A stretch of DNA of 64,000 bases from Monodelphis domestica (lineage: Eukaryota > Chordata > Mammalia > Didelphimorphia > Didelphidae), in the NCBI RefSeq assembly GCF_027887165.1, contig NC_077227.1, positions 352,428,207-352,492,206 on the forward strand. The letters run 5' to 3'. The notes beneath the pieces are model-generated. The model worked only from the letters and a program-made list of their open reading frames with translations. It had not been told where the DNA came from and made no database searches. Positions 57,301 through 64,000 of this stretch are shown here, in pieces (the stretch's first letter is position 1; each line of letters opens with the position of its first letter). A program made the translations under genes and the position numbers.

Positions 57301-60300
57301 ACCTCCTCTACTATATCTTTGATGAGAGATCAGTCTGTTTGAAGTCCTCCAGAGTTAAAGGACTTAACTGTCACCCAAGGTGGCTTATTCTACTTTGGGG
57401 CAGCTCTAATTTTTTTTGAGTTTTCTCTTATATTGAATTGAAAGATTTTTTTTCTTTTTTAAAACCCTTACCTTGGGGGGGCAGTGAGGTGGCTCAGTGG
57501 TCTGGGAGCCAGGCCCAGAGACAGAAGGTCCTGGGTTCAAATCTGACCTCTTCCTAGCTGTGTGACCCTGGAGCAAATCATTTAACCCCCATTGCCTAGC
57601 CCTTACCATTATTCTGCCTTTGAACCAATACACAGTATTGAGGGTTTAAACCTTACCTTCTGTCTTAGAATCAAAACTAAGTATTGGTTCCAAGGCAGAA
57701 GAGTGGAAAGGGCTGGACTCTCATTGGCAAAGCCATGGCACACATGCACAGCCAGCGTTCAGGGAGCTGCTCCATTCCCCCTCTTCCCAGTGCTTGAGGA
57801 CATTTTTTGCATGCCCCACCCCTCTATCCAGCTGCCATAAGCAAGCACTTTCTCCCTCAGCTCATAGACAGCTTGAATTTGCCCTCTGGGCATTCAAACT
57901 GGGAAAAGATTTGCCTCCCTGGGCTAGACCATTGGGGTTAAGTGACTTACCCAGTGTCCTATAGCTAGAAAGCATCTGAGATCACATTTGAATCCAGAAC
58001 CTCCCATCTCCAGGCCCAGGCCTCATTCTCTATCCAATGAGCCATCTAACTGTTCCTTCTTCTTATCATTTTGAACCTTTTTTTCCTATTCTATCTACTT
58101 ATCCCTCTGAGGCCTAAATCAAGTCTCCCTCTTCTTCCATAGGCCAGCTTTTTGAATACTTGAAGATGGCTGTGATGTTCCTCCTAAGCTTTACCTTCAC
58201 CAGGCTAACTGTCCCCACTTAATTCAAATGATCCTCTCAGAACATAATTCCTGGCACCCTTACTCTGCCCTGGTCACCTTTTTCTGCTAGTCAATTGCTG
58301 TTCAGTCATTTTGGCTGTATCCTTCTCTTTGTGACTCCATTTGGGGTTTTCTTGGTAAAGATACTGAGGTAGTTTGCCATTTCCTTCTCCAGAGCATTTT
58401 CCAGATGAGGAAACGGAGGCCAACAGAGTGAAGTGATTTGCCCAGGGTCACCCAGCTAGTGTCAGAGGCCAGATTTGAACTCAGGTCTTCTTGCCTTTAG
58501 GTTCAATACTCAGTGCACTACAGGGACTCCTAGCTTCCCCAGCTAGTCAATGGCCTTCTCAAAATGGGATGCTCAGAAGTGAATGTAGTGCTTTATTAGA
58601 ACCTAGTACTCCAGCAGTGGCCTGAAACAGGCAAAGGTCAGCAGGACTGTATACTAGGCCTTGATTAATCAATGAGTCTAAGTTAGTTTTAGCTCTGATT
58701 GCCCTGTTGTCTTCTATTAAGCTTCAAGGTCACTAAGACCCCTCCCCAATGCCTTTCCCTTACCCTGAAGACCTACTTACATTTGCAGGGTCCAATGTAG
58801 TCCAGGTGGAGTTTGTGCCCCTTCTTGGTTCCCTCCAGGGTACATTTGGTGGCAAAGAAGTGGCAGGAGGAGTCAAAAGTCTTGTTGTCATTGCTGCAAA
58901 CCTACAGGACAGAAAAGAACAAAGGATTTCCAAACACTTTCTTTCTTTCCATTTCATCTGGTCCCTATCCTATCCCTGAACCAAAGGAGCAAGCATTACA
59001 TCTATCCATTTTACAGGTGGGAGAGCAAAGGCCCAAAGACTTGCTTAATCACAGCTTCTTAGAAGTTGGAAGGGGCCTCAGAGAGAACCCAGACCAACCT
59101 CTAAATCAGTGGTTCTCAACCTTTCTAATGCCGTGACCCCGCAATACAGTTCCTCATGTTGCGGTGACCCCAAACCAAAAAATGATTTTGGTGGCTACTT
59201 CAAAACTGTAATTTTGCTACAGTTATGATTCGGAATGTAAATAACTGATATGCATTATGTATTCTCATTGCTACAAACTGAGAGGTTGAGAACCGCTGCT
59301 CTAAATGAAGCACAAACCCTAGCTACAATAGTCTTTAACAATGTCGAGGCTGGGGACTCTGTTCCTTCCTGACAGAGGCCATTCCTTAGAGAAGTGGAAG
59401 ATTCTGCCCAAAGAAGAGCAGGGTGCCAGACCCCACGACCAGCGATCCTTCCAGGAGATTCTGCTCCCCCAGAACCTTGGTCATGTCACCGATCCATGTT
59501 TTAGAACCATTTCCTATATAAGTACTGCTGCTGAGGGAGGAAACAGGTTCTATGTGGCAAACTGTCTTCATCAGAAGGAGGATGACTTTTCCAGCTGTAT
59601 CCCAGTTCCTTCTGGAGTTTTGTTCCTTGGATCTGCTTATTAGAACCCTGTTTTCTGAAGGCAGGAGATCCTGGCCTCAGATATTTCTTAGCTGTGTGAC
59701 CCTGGGCAAGTCACTTAACCCCTATTGCCTAGTCCTTAGGGCTCTTCTGCCTTAGAACCAATACACAGTATAGATTCCAATATAGAAAGGTTTAAAAAAC
59801 AAAACACAATTTCTTGCTTGGAACTAAAAGGAAGCATCCTCAGGCTCTCTCAGGCTCTCTCCTGCTGTCCCCAGGCAATACAGATGTCTTCCTCCTTTCC
59901 CTTAGCCAGCTGAGACCAAGAGCAGGGTTTCCAAAGGCTCTCATTTAGGGAGAGAAGACAAGAACTACCCAGAGAACAGGCTAGTCGAGCCACAGCTCTG
60001 AGATCTCTTCACCTCCCTCGTGGCCCTTCCTGCCAATGTCGAGGTATGGACTGATGCTGTCAGGCCCCTCCAGAGGCTTCACCCACCTTAAGCATCACAG
60101 GCTGTTATTCTCCACCTTCTTGGCCCTACTCCCTAGAAAAGATTCACATCCATTCCCTTCAGGCATATCTCTGATGAATTCTTGTTCATTCACCGAGACC
60201 AAACTCCTTAGCTCGGCATTCGGCATCCTCCACACACTGATTCAGAATGACCTTTCTAGCCTCATCCCTCTGCTTAGCAGGCACTTAAATGCTTGTTGAC

Positions 60301-62529
60301 TTTTGATGGATGGAGTGAATGAAGACATGAAGACTGAATGATGTGACGCAGTCCAGCCCCTTCAGAGGTCTTCATTATATTGAACCCAATCTGCCTCCTT
60401 GAAACTCCCACTCACCAGTCCCAGGGCCCGTCTGCTGCGCCAGGGTCCATGAGATGCCCAGGCACCTAGGGTTTAGCGCCTGAGCCCCAAGCCGCAGTAG
60501 CAGACATGCAAGCTGCTGGAGATCCCAGCCCCATTGTTTTCCCTCTCTGCCATCCTCCCTGGGCCTCTTACCTTCTCAAACTCTCCTACGGGGGCAGGGC
60601 AGCTTGTAGGGTCCTGGCACACGCACATGGGAGTGTTGTTCTCATCCAGCTCGCAGACCTTGCCGTGTTTGCAGTGGTGGTTTTGGCAGGGATCTGGAAA
60701 GGGGCAAGTAAAAAAATCAGGGCCTGTGGACATGCCCATGGAATTGTTAACTGCCATCTGCTGAATAAATACTTGAGAATTATTTGCATGGAGCCATCTA
60801 GATTCCCTCACCCAGGTCTCCCTAGAAGATTATGGCCCGCGGCAGAGACCAAGGCTAAGGCTGGGGTTGGGGCTCAGCTGTGACCAGGGTTAGGGCTCTG
60901 TTTTGGGGTTTCACTCATGCCAGGGGAGCAAAGGAAAAGAAGGGAAGACTAAAAATAAATACACTACGTGGCCCAGGCCTAAAGGTGGAGCAGAGTGAGA
61001 ACCCGAGAGGATTTCAGAGACAATGTCATTTCCTATTGTGAACTTTTCCTTCCTGCTCATTCACAGCAGTGACGAGTGTCTCTGATTATAAATAGATCCT
61101 CCCAGGCCCTAGCGGGTTCCAGGCCACCAAGGGTCAGGGATTATTCCCAGAACCCCAGTCTGCAGACTCTAAGTTCAGAGCCTCTTTTGGTGTCTTTCTC
61201 CTCTAGATCCCCAGGGACCCTTGTAAAAATTTCCAGTGGGAAGCAATTTCACAAGCACTAAACATCTTTCCATTTCCACCCCTCAGTCAGGAAAACCTAA
61301 GTAATCTGCCATTTACTTACTTTCAGCTACAACCTCCTCGGTCTCCTCGGCAGGCTCATCAAACTCTCCAACCTCAACCTGGACAGGGTTAGCACCCACA
61401 GGCTCCTGGCAGGGAAAAAGGACTTGGTCAACCATTGCCCACCCAGGACGGGGTTTGGGATAAGTAGGGATGGAGAGGAGAATGCCTATACACAGTATTG
61501 GTTCTAAGAGAGAAGATAAAGGTTTTTAAAAAAAGCAAATTTAAAGGGGACTAGGGGAAACTGGAAGTTAGGGAGTTTAGAGACCGAGCATTATAAACTG
61601 CGCTCTTTCCAACCTTCTCTCCTTTTTCCCCTAGAACAAGCACAGAAACCACCAAGGGCAGTCAGCAATATTCTCCCTCCTGCCAAGACTGGCCGGGGAC
61701 AGGCACTAGTATCTGGAGTTTGTGGCAGATGCTTTCACACCTGTGTAGGGTCATCAGCCTCCCCATCATCCAGGAGCAGTTGAGCATCTGCTCTGGAAGG
61801 GCCTGGGGAGGTGCTGGATCCCAGAGAGGCCAATAAACCCCGGCCCTCCTTTGGGATCTTTCAGTCGATTCACAGAGACCGTATACACGTGTGAAAAATA
61901 AGAATTACAAGGCAGGATGTGCTAAGTGTCAAGTGAGTGGGAAAATCAGGAAGGAGGGAGGGTATCCAGTGAAGAGAGAAATCCTGATGAGCAAGGACAT
62001 GAGGGAGAGGCAGAGAAGGGGAGAGGGAAACTTCTGGAGCTGACTTGAGTTTAAAAAGCCAGGGGGAAGAAGGGAAGGACTTGTCATTCAAGGAAATACA
62101 TGTTATATTCAAAGAACAATGAAAGGAGCATTAGGGGGAGCAGTAGAGGAAGTGGAGGGGTGGCCAGAGAGGAGACCGGAAAGATGGAGTGGGTCAGCCT
62201 CGAATGCCAGGCTGGATTTGAGCCCAATGGGAGAAGGCTAGCCACTTCAGGGTTTCAGTGGGGCCTGTGTACTGGATGTACCTGGGGGGTATGTTTCTTT
62301 TTGTGTGAACAAGGACTATAAGGAAAAGGAGGAGGCATTTGGGCCACATTCCCCTCTTCCTCAAAGGAGAGAACCCACCCTGTCAGCCTGGATCCCCTCA
62401 TGAGCCTGGAGCCAGGGCTAACATCAGGCACCTTTGTGTACAACTGGGAAGCTGACTCCTTACCTCAGTCACCTCAGCGACGGGCTCCTCTACGACTTCA
62501 GCCTCATCAGGAAGTGCCTCTTGCTGTTG
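51345..62529 (-). CDS. SPARC: SPARC (osteonectin, BM-40), exons 3-10 with 3' UTR; 5' end off the window
   Basis: SPARC is a secreted calcium- and collagen-binding matricellular glycoprotein. Eight exons join in phase, with GT-AG at every intron visible at both ends, to give 284 residues and a stop. Human SPARC has 285 after the same splice point, and the acidic region here is one Glu shorter. Domains in order: acidic N-terminal segment (1-50), follistatin-like Cys-rich module (about 51-135) with an N-glycosylation motif Asn-Lys-Thr and the KGHK copper/angiogenic motif, then the extracellular calcium-binding domain with a canonical EF-hand loop (Asp255 to Glu266) and the C-terminal end DIDKDLVI. 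The signal peptide and start codon lie on exon 2, which I could not find before the right edge. Coding exon sum is 855 nt including the stop. The reading frame is intact, so this is the functional gene. Residue numbers count from the first base of exon 3. Confidence 0.98.
51366..51371 (-). terminator. SPARC: SPARC polyadenylation signal AATAAA
   Basis: On the minus strand the sequence reads cagAATAAAaag at the end of the repeat-free 3' UTR. It is the only well-placed canonical hexamer I found. Type B SINE sequence (50955-51205) begins about 160 bases further downstream. Confidence 0.8.
52462..52468 (-). promoter_or_regulatory. candidate miR-29 target site (7mer-A1) in SPARC 3' UTR
   Basis: The minus strand reads CGGTGCTAAAA. 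GGTGCTA pairs with miR-29 nucleotides 2-7 and has the A opposite position 1. miR-29 repression of SPARC/osteonectin through its 3' UTR is established in other mammals. Assigning this copy is inference. The base before the match is C rather than the T of an 8mer. Confidence 0.5.
52615..52643 (-). CDS. SPARC: SPARC exon 10 coding part (C-terminus)
   Basis: 29 nt. The bases AG complete Gln276, followed by DIDKDLVI and TAA. The acceptor is tttgcag. The C-terminus is identical to human SPARC. Confidence 0.97.
52755..52937 (+). repeat. MIR-like SINE in SPARC intron 9
   Basis: 'gtgaccgtgggcaagttgtt', 'tctttacctgtagggtggga', 'ctagatctctaaggtctatt'. Confidence 0.65.
52940..53133 (-). repeat. type A SINE in SPARC intron 9
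   Basis: Antisense: tttaactcttaccttccatc, 'gtgacttgctcagggtcaca', 'gagtcatccagctgccccca'. It lies in the gene's sense orientation. Confidence 0.88.
53134..53865. other. SPARC intron 9, remainder
   Basis: Only a MIR scrap at 53565-53640 (aagatgaggaaactgaggtt). Confidence 0.6.
53866..54014 (-). CDS. SPARC: SPARC exon 9 (EF-hand 2)
   Basis: 149 nt, residues 226-275 plus one base. It runs [20 protein letters not shown] and on to GIKD. The canonical EF-hand loop [12 protein letters not shown] (255-266) keeps its calcium ligands at loop positions 1, 3, 5 and 12. The human Thr before Cys-Asp-Leu is Ala here. Acceptor cctag, donor gtgagt. Confidence 0.98.
54582..54730 (-). CDS. SPARC: SPARC exon 8 (collagen-binding helix and EF-hand 1)
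   Basis: 149 nt, residues 177-225 plus two bases of Gly226. It opens [20 protein letters not shown] and ends in the variant EF-hand 1 region ([12 protein letters not shown]). Acceptor ccacag, donor gtgagt. Gln replaces Asn in the sequence human writes KNYNMYIF, and the rest matches. Confidence 0.98.
55041..55174 (-). CDS. SPARC: SPARC exon 7 (start of extracellular calcium-binding domain)
   Basis: 134 nt, residues 132-176, running [20 protein letters not shown] and on to LLTEKQKLK. This is the first long helix of the extracellular calcium-binding domain. Acceptor ctctag, donor gtgagt. Small differences from human are Ala for Pro after YI, Ser for Thr in SEL(S/T), and Lys for Arg at the end. 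Confidence 0.98.
55190..55780. other. SPARC intron 6, unassigned part
   Basis: No repeat recognised next to exon 7. Confidence 0.5.
55785..56215 (+). repeat. CR1/L3-like LINE fragment in SPARC intron 6
   Basis: 'catccaatctctgcttaaaa', 'cttccaatgatatgcgttca', 'ctttggggtagctctgattt', 'cggtttccagactcttcctc' follow the CR1/L3 3'-end order. A 124-codon frame here is not a gene. Confidence 0.65.
56216..56549. other. SPARC intron 6, nothing identified
   Basis: A+T-rich end near 56460-56520. No repeat named. Confidence 0.45.
56550..56752 (+). repeat. type A SINE in SPARC intron 6
   Basis: 'ggaagctaggtggctcagtg', 'gaccctggacaagtcactta', 'ctgccttggaaccaatatat', A tail. Confidence 0.9.
57475..57647 (+). 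repeat. type A SINE inserted in the antisense type A SINE
   Basis: From ggggggcagtgaggtggctc to cacagtattgagggtttaaa. The flanks aacccttacctt (57463-57474) and aaaccttacctt (57648-57659) form the target duplication. Confidence 0.88.
57719..57921. mobile_element. hAT miniature element, 203 bp, in SPARC intron 6
   Basis: The 8-bp duplication ggctggac (57711-57718) and ggctagac (57922-57929), one mismatch, brackets a non-SINE insert whose end, inverted, reads cagggaggcaaatc. That is a hAT-style terminus, with the other end (attggcaaagcc) partly eroded. Internal phrases (cttgaggacattttttgcat) recall a common opossum non-autonomous hAT. Family name is inference. Confidence 0.75.
58293..58535 (-). 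repeat. type B SINE in SPARC intron 6
   Basis: Antisense: gctgttcagtcattttggct, 'ttggggttttcttggtaaag', 'tgcccagggtcacccagcta'. Oriented with SPARC transcription. Confidence 0.88.
58781..58901 (-). CDS. SPARC: SPARC exon 6 (Kazal-like part of follistatin module)
   Basis: 121 nt, residues 92-131, opening [20 protein letters not shown]. It contains the N-linked glycosylation motif Asn-Lys-Thr and the KGHK copper-binding motif (KKGHKLHL). It ends one base into the Tyr132 codon. Acceptor tgtag, donor gtaagt. I see no change from the human protein over these 40 residues. Confidence 0.98.
59107..59298. mobile_element. SPIN-like hAT miniature element (192 bp) in SPARC intron 5
   Basis: Terminal inverted repeats cagtggttctcaacct and aggttgagaaccgctg (one mismatch over 16), with a perfect 8-bp target duplication ctctaaat at 59099-59106 and 59299-59306. 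The internal text (acagttcctcatgttgcggt, 'actgtaattttgctacagtt') matches the SPIN non-autonomous family as I remember it, and the length fits the ~190-bp class. SPIN is a hAT family with patchy distribution attributed to horizontal transfer, including opossum. Confidence 0.88.
59655..59803 (+). repeat. type A SINE, 3' part, in SPARC intron 5
   Basis: 'gtgaccctgggcaagtcact', 'taacccctattgcctagtcc', 'ccaatacacagtatagattc'. Confidence 0.85.
59804..60571. other. SPARC intron 5, remainder; L2-like piece 60110-60300
   Basis: 60110-60300 is L2-like and ends 'aggcacttaaatgcttgttg'. Otherwise unique. Confidence 0.5.
60572..60693 (-). CDS. SPARC: SPARC exon 5 (follistatin-like module, EGF-like part)
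   Basis: 122 nt, residues 51-91, beginning [20 protein letters not shown] and ending GEFEK in phase 0. The Cys pattern of the follistatin-like hairpin is complete. Acceptor ttccag, donor gtaaga. Apart from one Val for Ile change the protein matches human SPARC as I recall it, so this part is under strong constraint. Confidence 0.98.
60694..61320. other. SPARC intron 4
   Basis: 627 bases, no repeat recognised. Confidence 0.6.
61321..61405 (-). CDS. SPARC: SPARC exon 4 (acidic domain, end)
   Basis: 85 nt, starting in phase 0 and leaving one base of the Asn51 codon. It encodes [15 protein letters not shown] and then a Glu-rich stretch. Acceptor tgccag and donor gtaagt. One Glu is missing from the Glu run compared with human SPARC, which accounts for the one-residue difference in total length. 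Confidence 0.96.
61482..61537 (+). repeat. type A SINE tail fragment in SPARC intron 3
   Basis: 'tatacacagtattggttcta', 'agataaaggtttttaaaaaa'. Confidence 0.75.
61540..62460. other. SPARC intron 3, remainder
   Basis: Unique or very old sequence. 61890-62150 may be the unassigned ancient repeat. No gene inside. Confidence 0.45.
62464..62529 (-). CDS. SPARC: SPARC exon 3 (acidic domain, start)
   Basis: 66 nt, 22 codons in phase 0, encoding residues 1-22 ([13 protein letters not shown]...). Acceptor ctcacag and donor gtaagg flank it. The length equals the human exon (22 codons). The first residue is Gln where human has Pro. This is the acidic low-affinity calcium-binding and hydroxyapatite-binding part of the mature protein. 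Confidence 0.96.
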
Positions 62530-62871
62530 CTGTGAGAGGAGGAAAATCAGGGAAAGTTGAGGTTCACATTCATAACTGGCCAGCCAGCCAACCACCCTCC
62601 CCCAGGGAAATTGGATACTTAGCATGAATCAGGGGCTGGCATTTCAATTGGAGATTTAAAAAGAAATCTCTGCCCTGGTCCAAGGTCCACATGTCCCCTC
62701 CTGGGTATAACTCAGGCTTACCGAGTCTTTCCCCCAAGACTGCCTTTTGTCCATAGCTAGTCCTCTCTATACACCATCCTGAATTTGTTAGGGAAGCTCA
62801 GGAAGGGGCTGCAGGGACTCTGCCCTTGTCCCCTCCTACCCGACTGGGGTGGGGTAAAGCGGTAATGAGGG

Positions 62872-63112
62872 GTGTCTGGATGGCACAATGGCTACAGTAT
62901 TGGACTTGGAGTCAGGAAGGCTCAAGTATGGATTCTGCCTTCAACATTTAACTAGTTGTGTGATTCTGGGCAGGTCATTTAACCTCTCTATCTTACCTTC
63001 TCTATCTGTAAAATGAAACTGAAAATAGAACCTATTTCCCAGGGTTGTTGCAAGGATCAAATGAGGTCATGCATAAGGCTATCTGCAAACCTAAAAGTGA
63101 TAAAAACTAATG
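62872..63112 (+). repeat. MIR-like SINE in SPARC intron 2
   Basis: 'gtctggatggcacaatggct', 'gattctgggcaggtcattta', 'cccagggttgttgcaaggat'. Near complete. Confidence 0.72.
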
Positions 63113-64000
63113 AGAGAATGGATAAAAAAGGAGCCTTAGGAAGTTAAAAGCTCTTTATAGATGTGTAATGTTCTTAAAAGGGAATCTGTTCCATTGTGGC
63201 ATCCATATTTGTGGGAGTGGGCACTTGGCTTTTAGGATGATAATGAAATTAGGACATGGTCATCTCCAATCTAATGCGGTGCTTTGCATGCCTGCTTCAA
63301 ACTTACCTAAAATCTGGGGGCAGAGCACTGGAGGATGACAAAAACAAAGGGTTCCTATCCTGGCCCTGAAGGCTGTTTGGTTCTGGTTGGTTTACCAAGA
63401 ATATGAGCTATCTCCAACGGCCAAGTGTGGCCAGGACCCCAGCCCCATGATTCCTTGTGCAGTAGTCATAATAATACCTTCCATAATACAGGCTTTAAGG
63501 TTTACAAACATTTTTCCTCATAACAATTCAGTGAGACGGGAACTTACAGATTAGGAAACTGAGGTCCAAAGAAGATATGGGACCTGCTTGAAGGAGCATG
63601 GCTAGATAAAGTAGAGCAAGAATTCAATCTCAGCCCATCTGCCTCTAGATCCAGTGATCTTTCCAAATGGCCTCTTACACCTCCCCCCTCCCCACTTCCT
63701 ATTTAGCTTGTGAGCATTGCTCCCCTTCTCCTTGCTCATTAAGGTTGGTATTTGTGGTCTCCTGTCTTGGTTCTGGAGCGGAAACTTGTTAATCTGCCTT
63801 CCTCAGATGAGGCCTGGTGGGTGGGAAAGAGAGCCCTAAGAGACCCACATACAGATGGAGAATCATTCTTCTTATTCTCAAGCAAGCATGCCTGGAAAAA
63901 TCAATCCCATGGGGCCATCTGAGAATCCACCCCTTAGGAAATAAACAGTCATCAGCTATTCCGTAGCTCCAGCTGCAGCAGCTCCAGCTGCAGCCCCTAC
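63113..64000. other. SPARC intron 2, remainder to window edge
   Basis: 63475-63670 is an antisense MIR-like piece (aacttacagattaggaaact). No match to the SPARC signal-peptide exon, so exon 2 is further right. The last 40 bases repeat agctccagctgcag-type units. Confidence 0.5.

Larger units (their letters stand above)
57452..58055 (-). repeat. type A SINE, antisense, host of two insertions
   Basis: The three remaining parts (57452-57474, 57648-57718, 57922-58055) read ttttttaaaacccttacctt, 'tggttccaaggcagaagagt', 'ccattggggttaagtgactt' and 'gagccatctaactgttcctt' in one unbroken order. Confidence 0.88.
57280..58640 (+). repeat. CR1/L3-like relic split by younger insertions
   Basis: 57280-57415 ends ttggggcagctctaattttt. 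After the SINE/hAT nest it resumes at 58080 (gaggcctaaatcaagtctcc, ctttaccttcaccaggctaa) and again after the type B SINE at 58536 (aaaatgggatgctcagaagt, ctccagcagtggcctgaaac). Confidence 0.65.

Noticed and set aside
60473-60811. 112-codon minus-strand single frame containing Cys-rich sequence
   Set aside because: It is SPARC exon 5 read through into both introns. Only 60572-60693 is coding.
62398-62625. 75-codon minus-strand frame over SPARC exon 3
   Set aside because: Read-through of exon 3 into its introns. The apparent upstream Met is intronic and not the SPARC start.

Overview
This is vertebrate nuclear DNA and almost certainly marsupial. The evidence is the repeats. There are dozens of tRNA-headed SINEs of two marsupial types, called A and B here. 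Type A ends in a '...cacagtattga...ggtaagggttt' tail. Type B ends in a '...gtcacgaagagtcggacacgactgaacaac' RTE-like tail. Also present are MIR/CORE-SINE, L2 and CR1/L3 relics, marsupial-type L1 3' ends, and hAT DNA transposons. A SPIN-like hAT miniature element with a perfect 8-bp target duplication suggests a South American opossum (Monodelphis-like) rather than an Australian species. That last step is inference.

The only protein-coding gene I can support is SPARC (osteonectin/BM-40) on the minus strand, from about 51.3 kb to 62.5 kb. Eight coding exons (exons 3-10 in human numbering) join in phase across canonical GT-AG introns. They encode 284 residues followed by a stop. The exon with the start codon and signal peptide, and the 5' UTR exon, lie beyond the right edge. 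The last exon carries a roughly 1.3-kb 3' UTR with an AATAAA signal and a candidate miR-29 site.

Positions 1 to about 51,300 are intergenic DNA downstream of SPARC. The first ~150 bases are CpG-dense and may be the edge of a neighbour's promoter island. The rest is layered repeats. From 20.8 to 24.5 kb a 3.5-kb hAT transposon with a decayed BED-finger transposase sits inside a type A SINE, and an L1 3' end sits inside the hAT, with all three target duplications readable. At 34.3-35.1 kb a U6 snRNA retropseudogene and an L1 3' end share one target site in an older L1. At 42.8-43.4 kb there is a diverged tandem duplication of unknown origin. Long simple repeats include GATA, GAA, GAAA and GA tracts and two strand-asymmetric polypurine/polypyrimidine blocks.

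SPARC introns carry their own nests. Intron 6 has a type A SINE interrupted by a second SINE and by a hAT miniature element, all within a CR1/L3 relic. Intron 5 holds the SPIN-like element. I recognised no retrovirus-like or other virus-derived element, no CRISPR array, no functional tRNA or rRNA gene, and no sign of an undescribed multi-gene system. The notable material is the repeat stratigraphy. Repeat family names come from memory of consensus sequences, and boundaries without a stated target duplication are good to about 10-20 bases.
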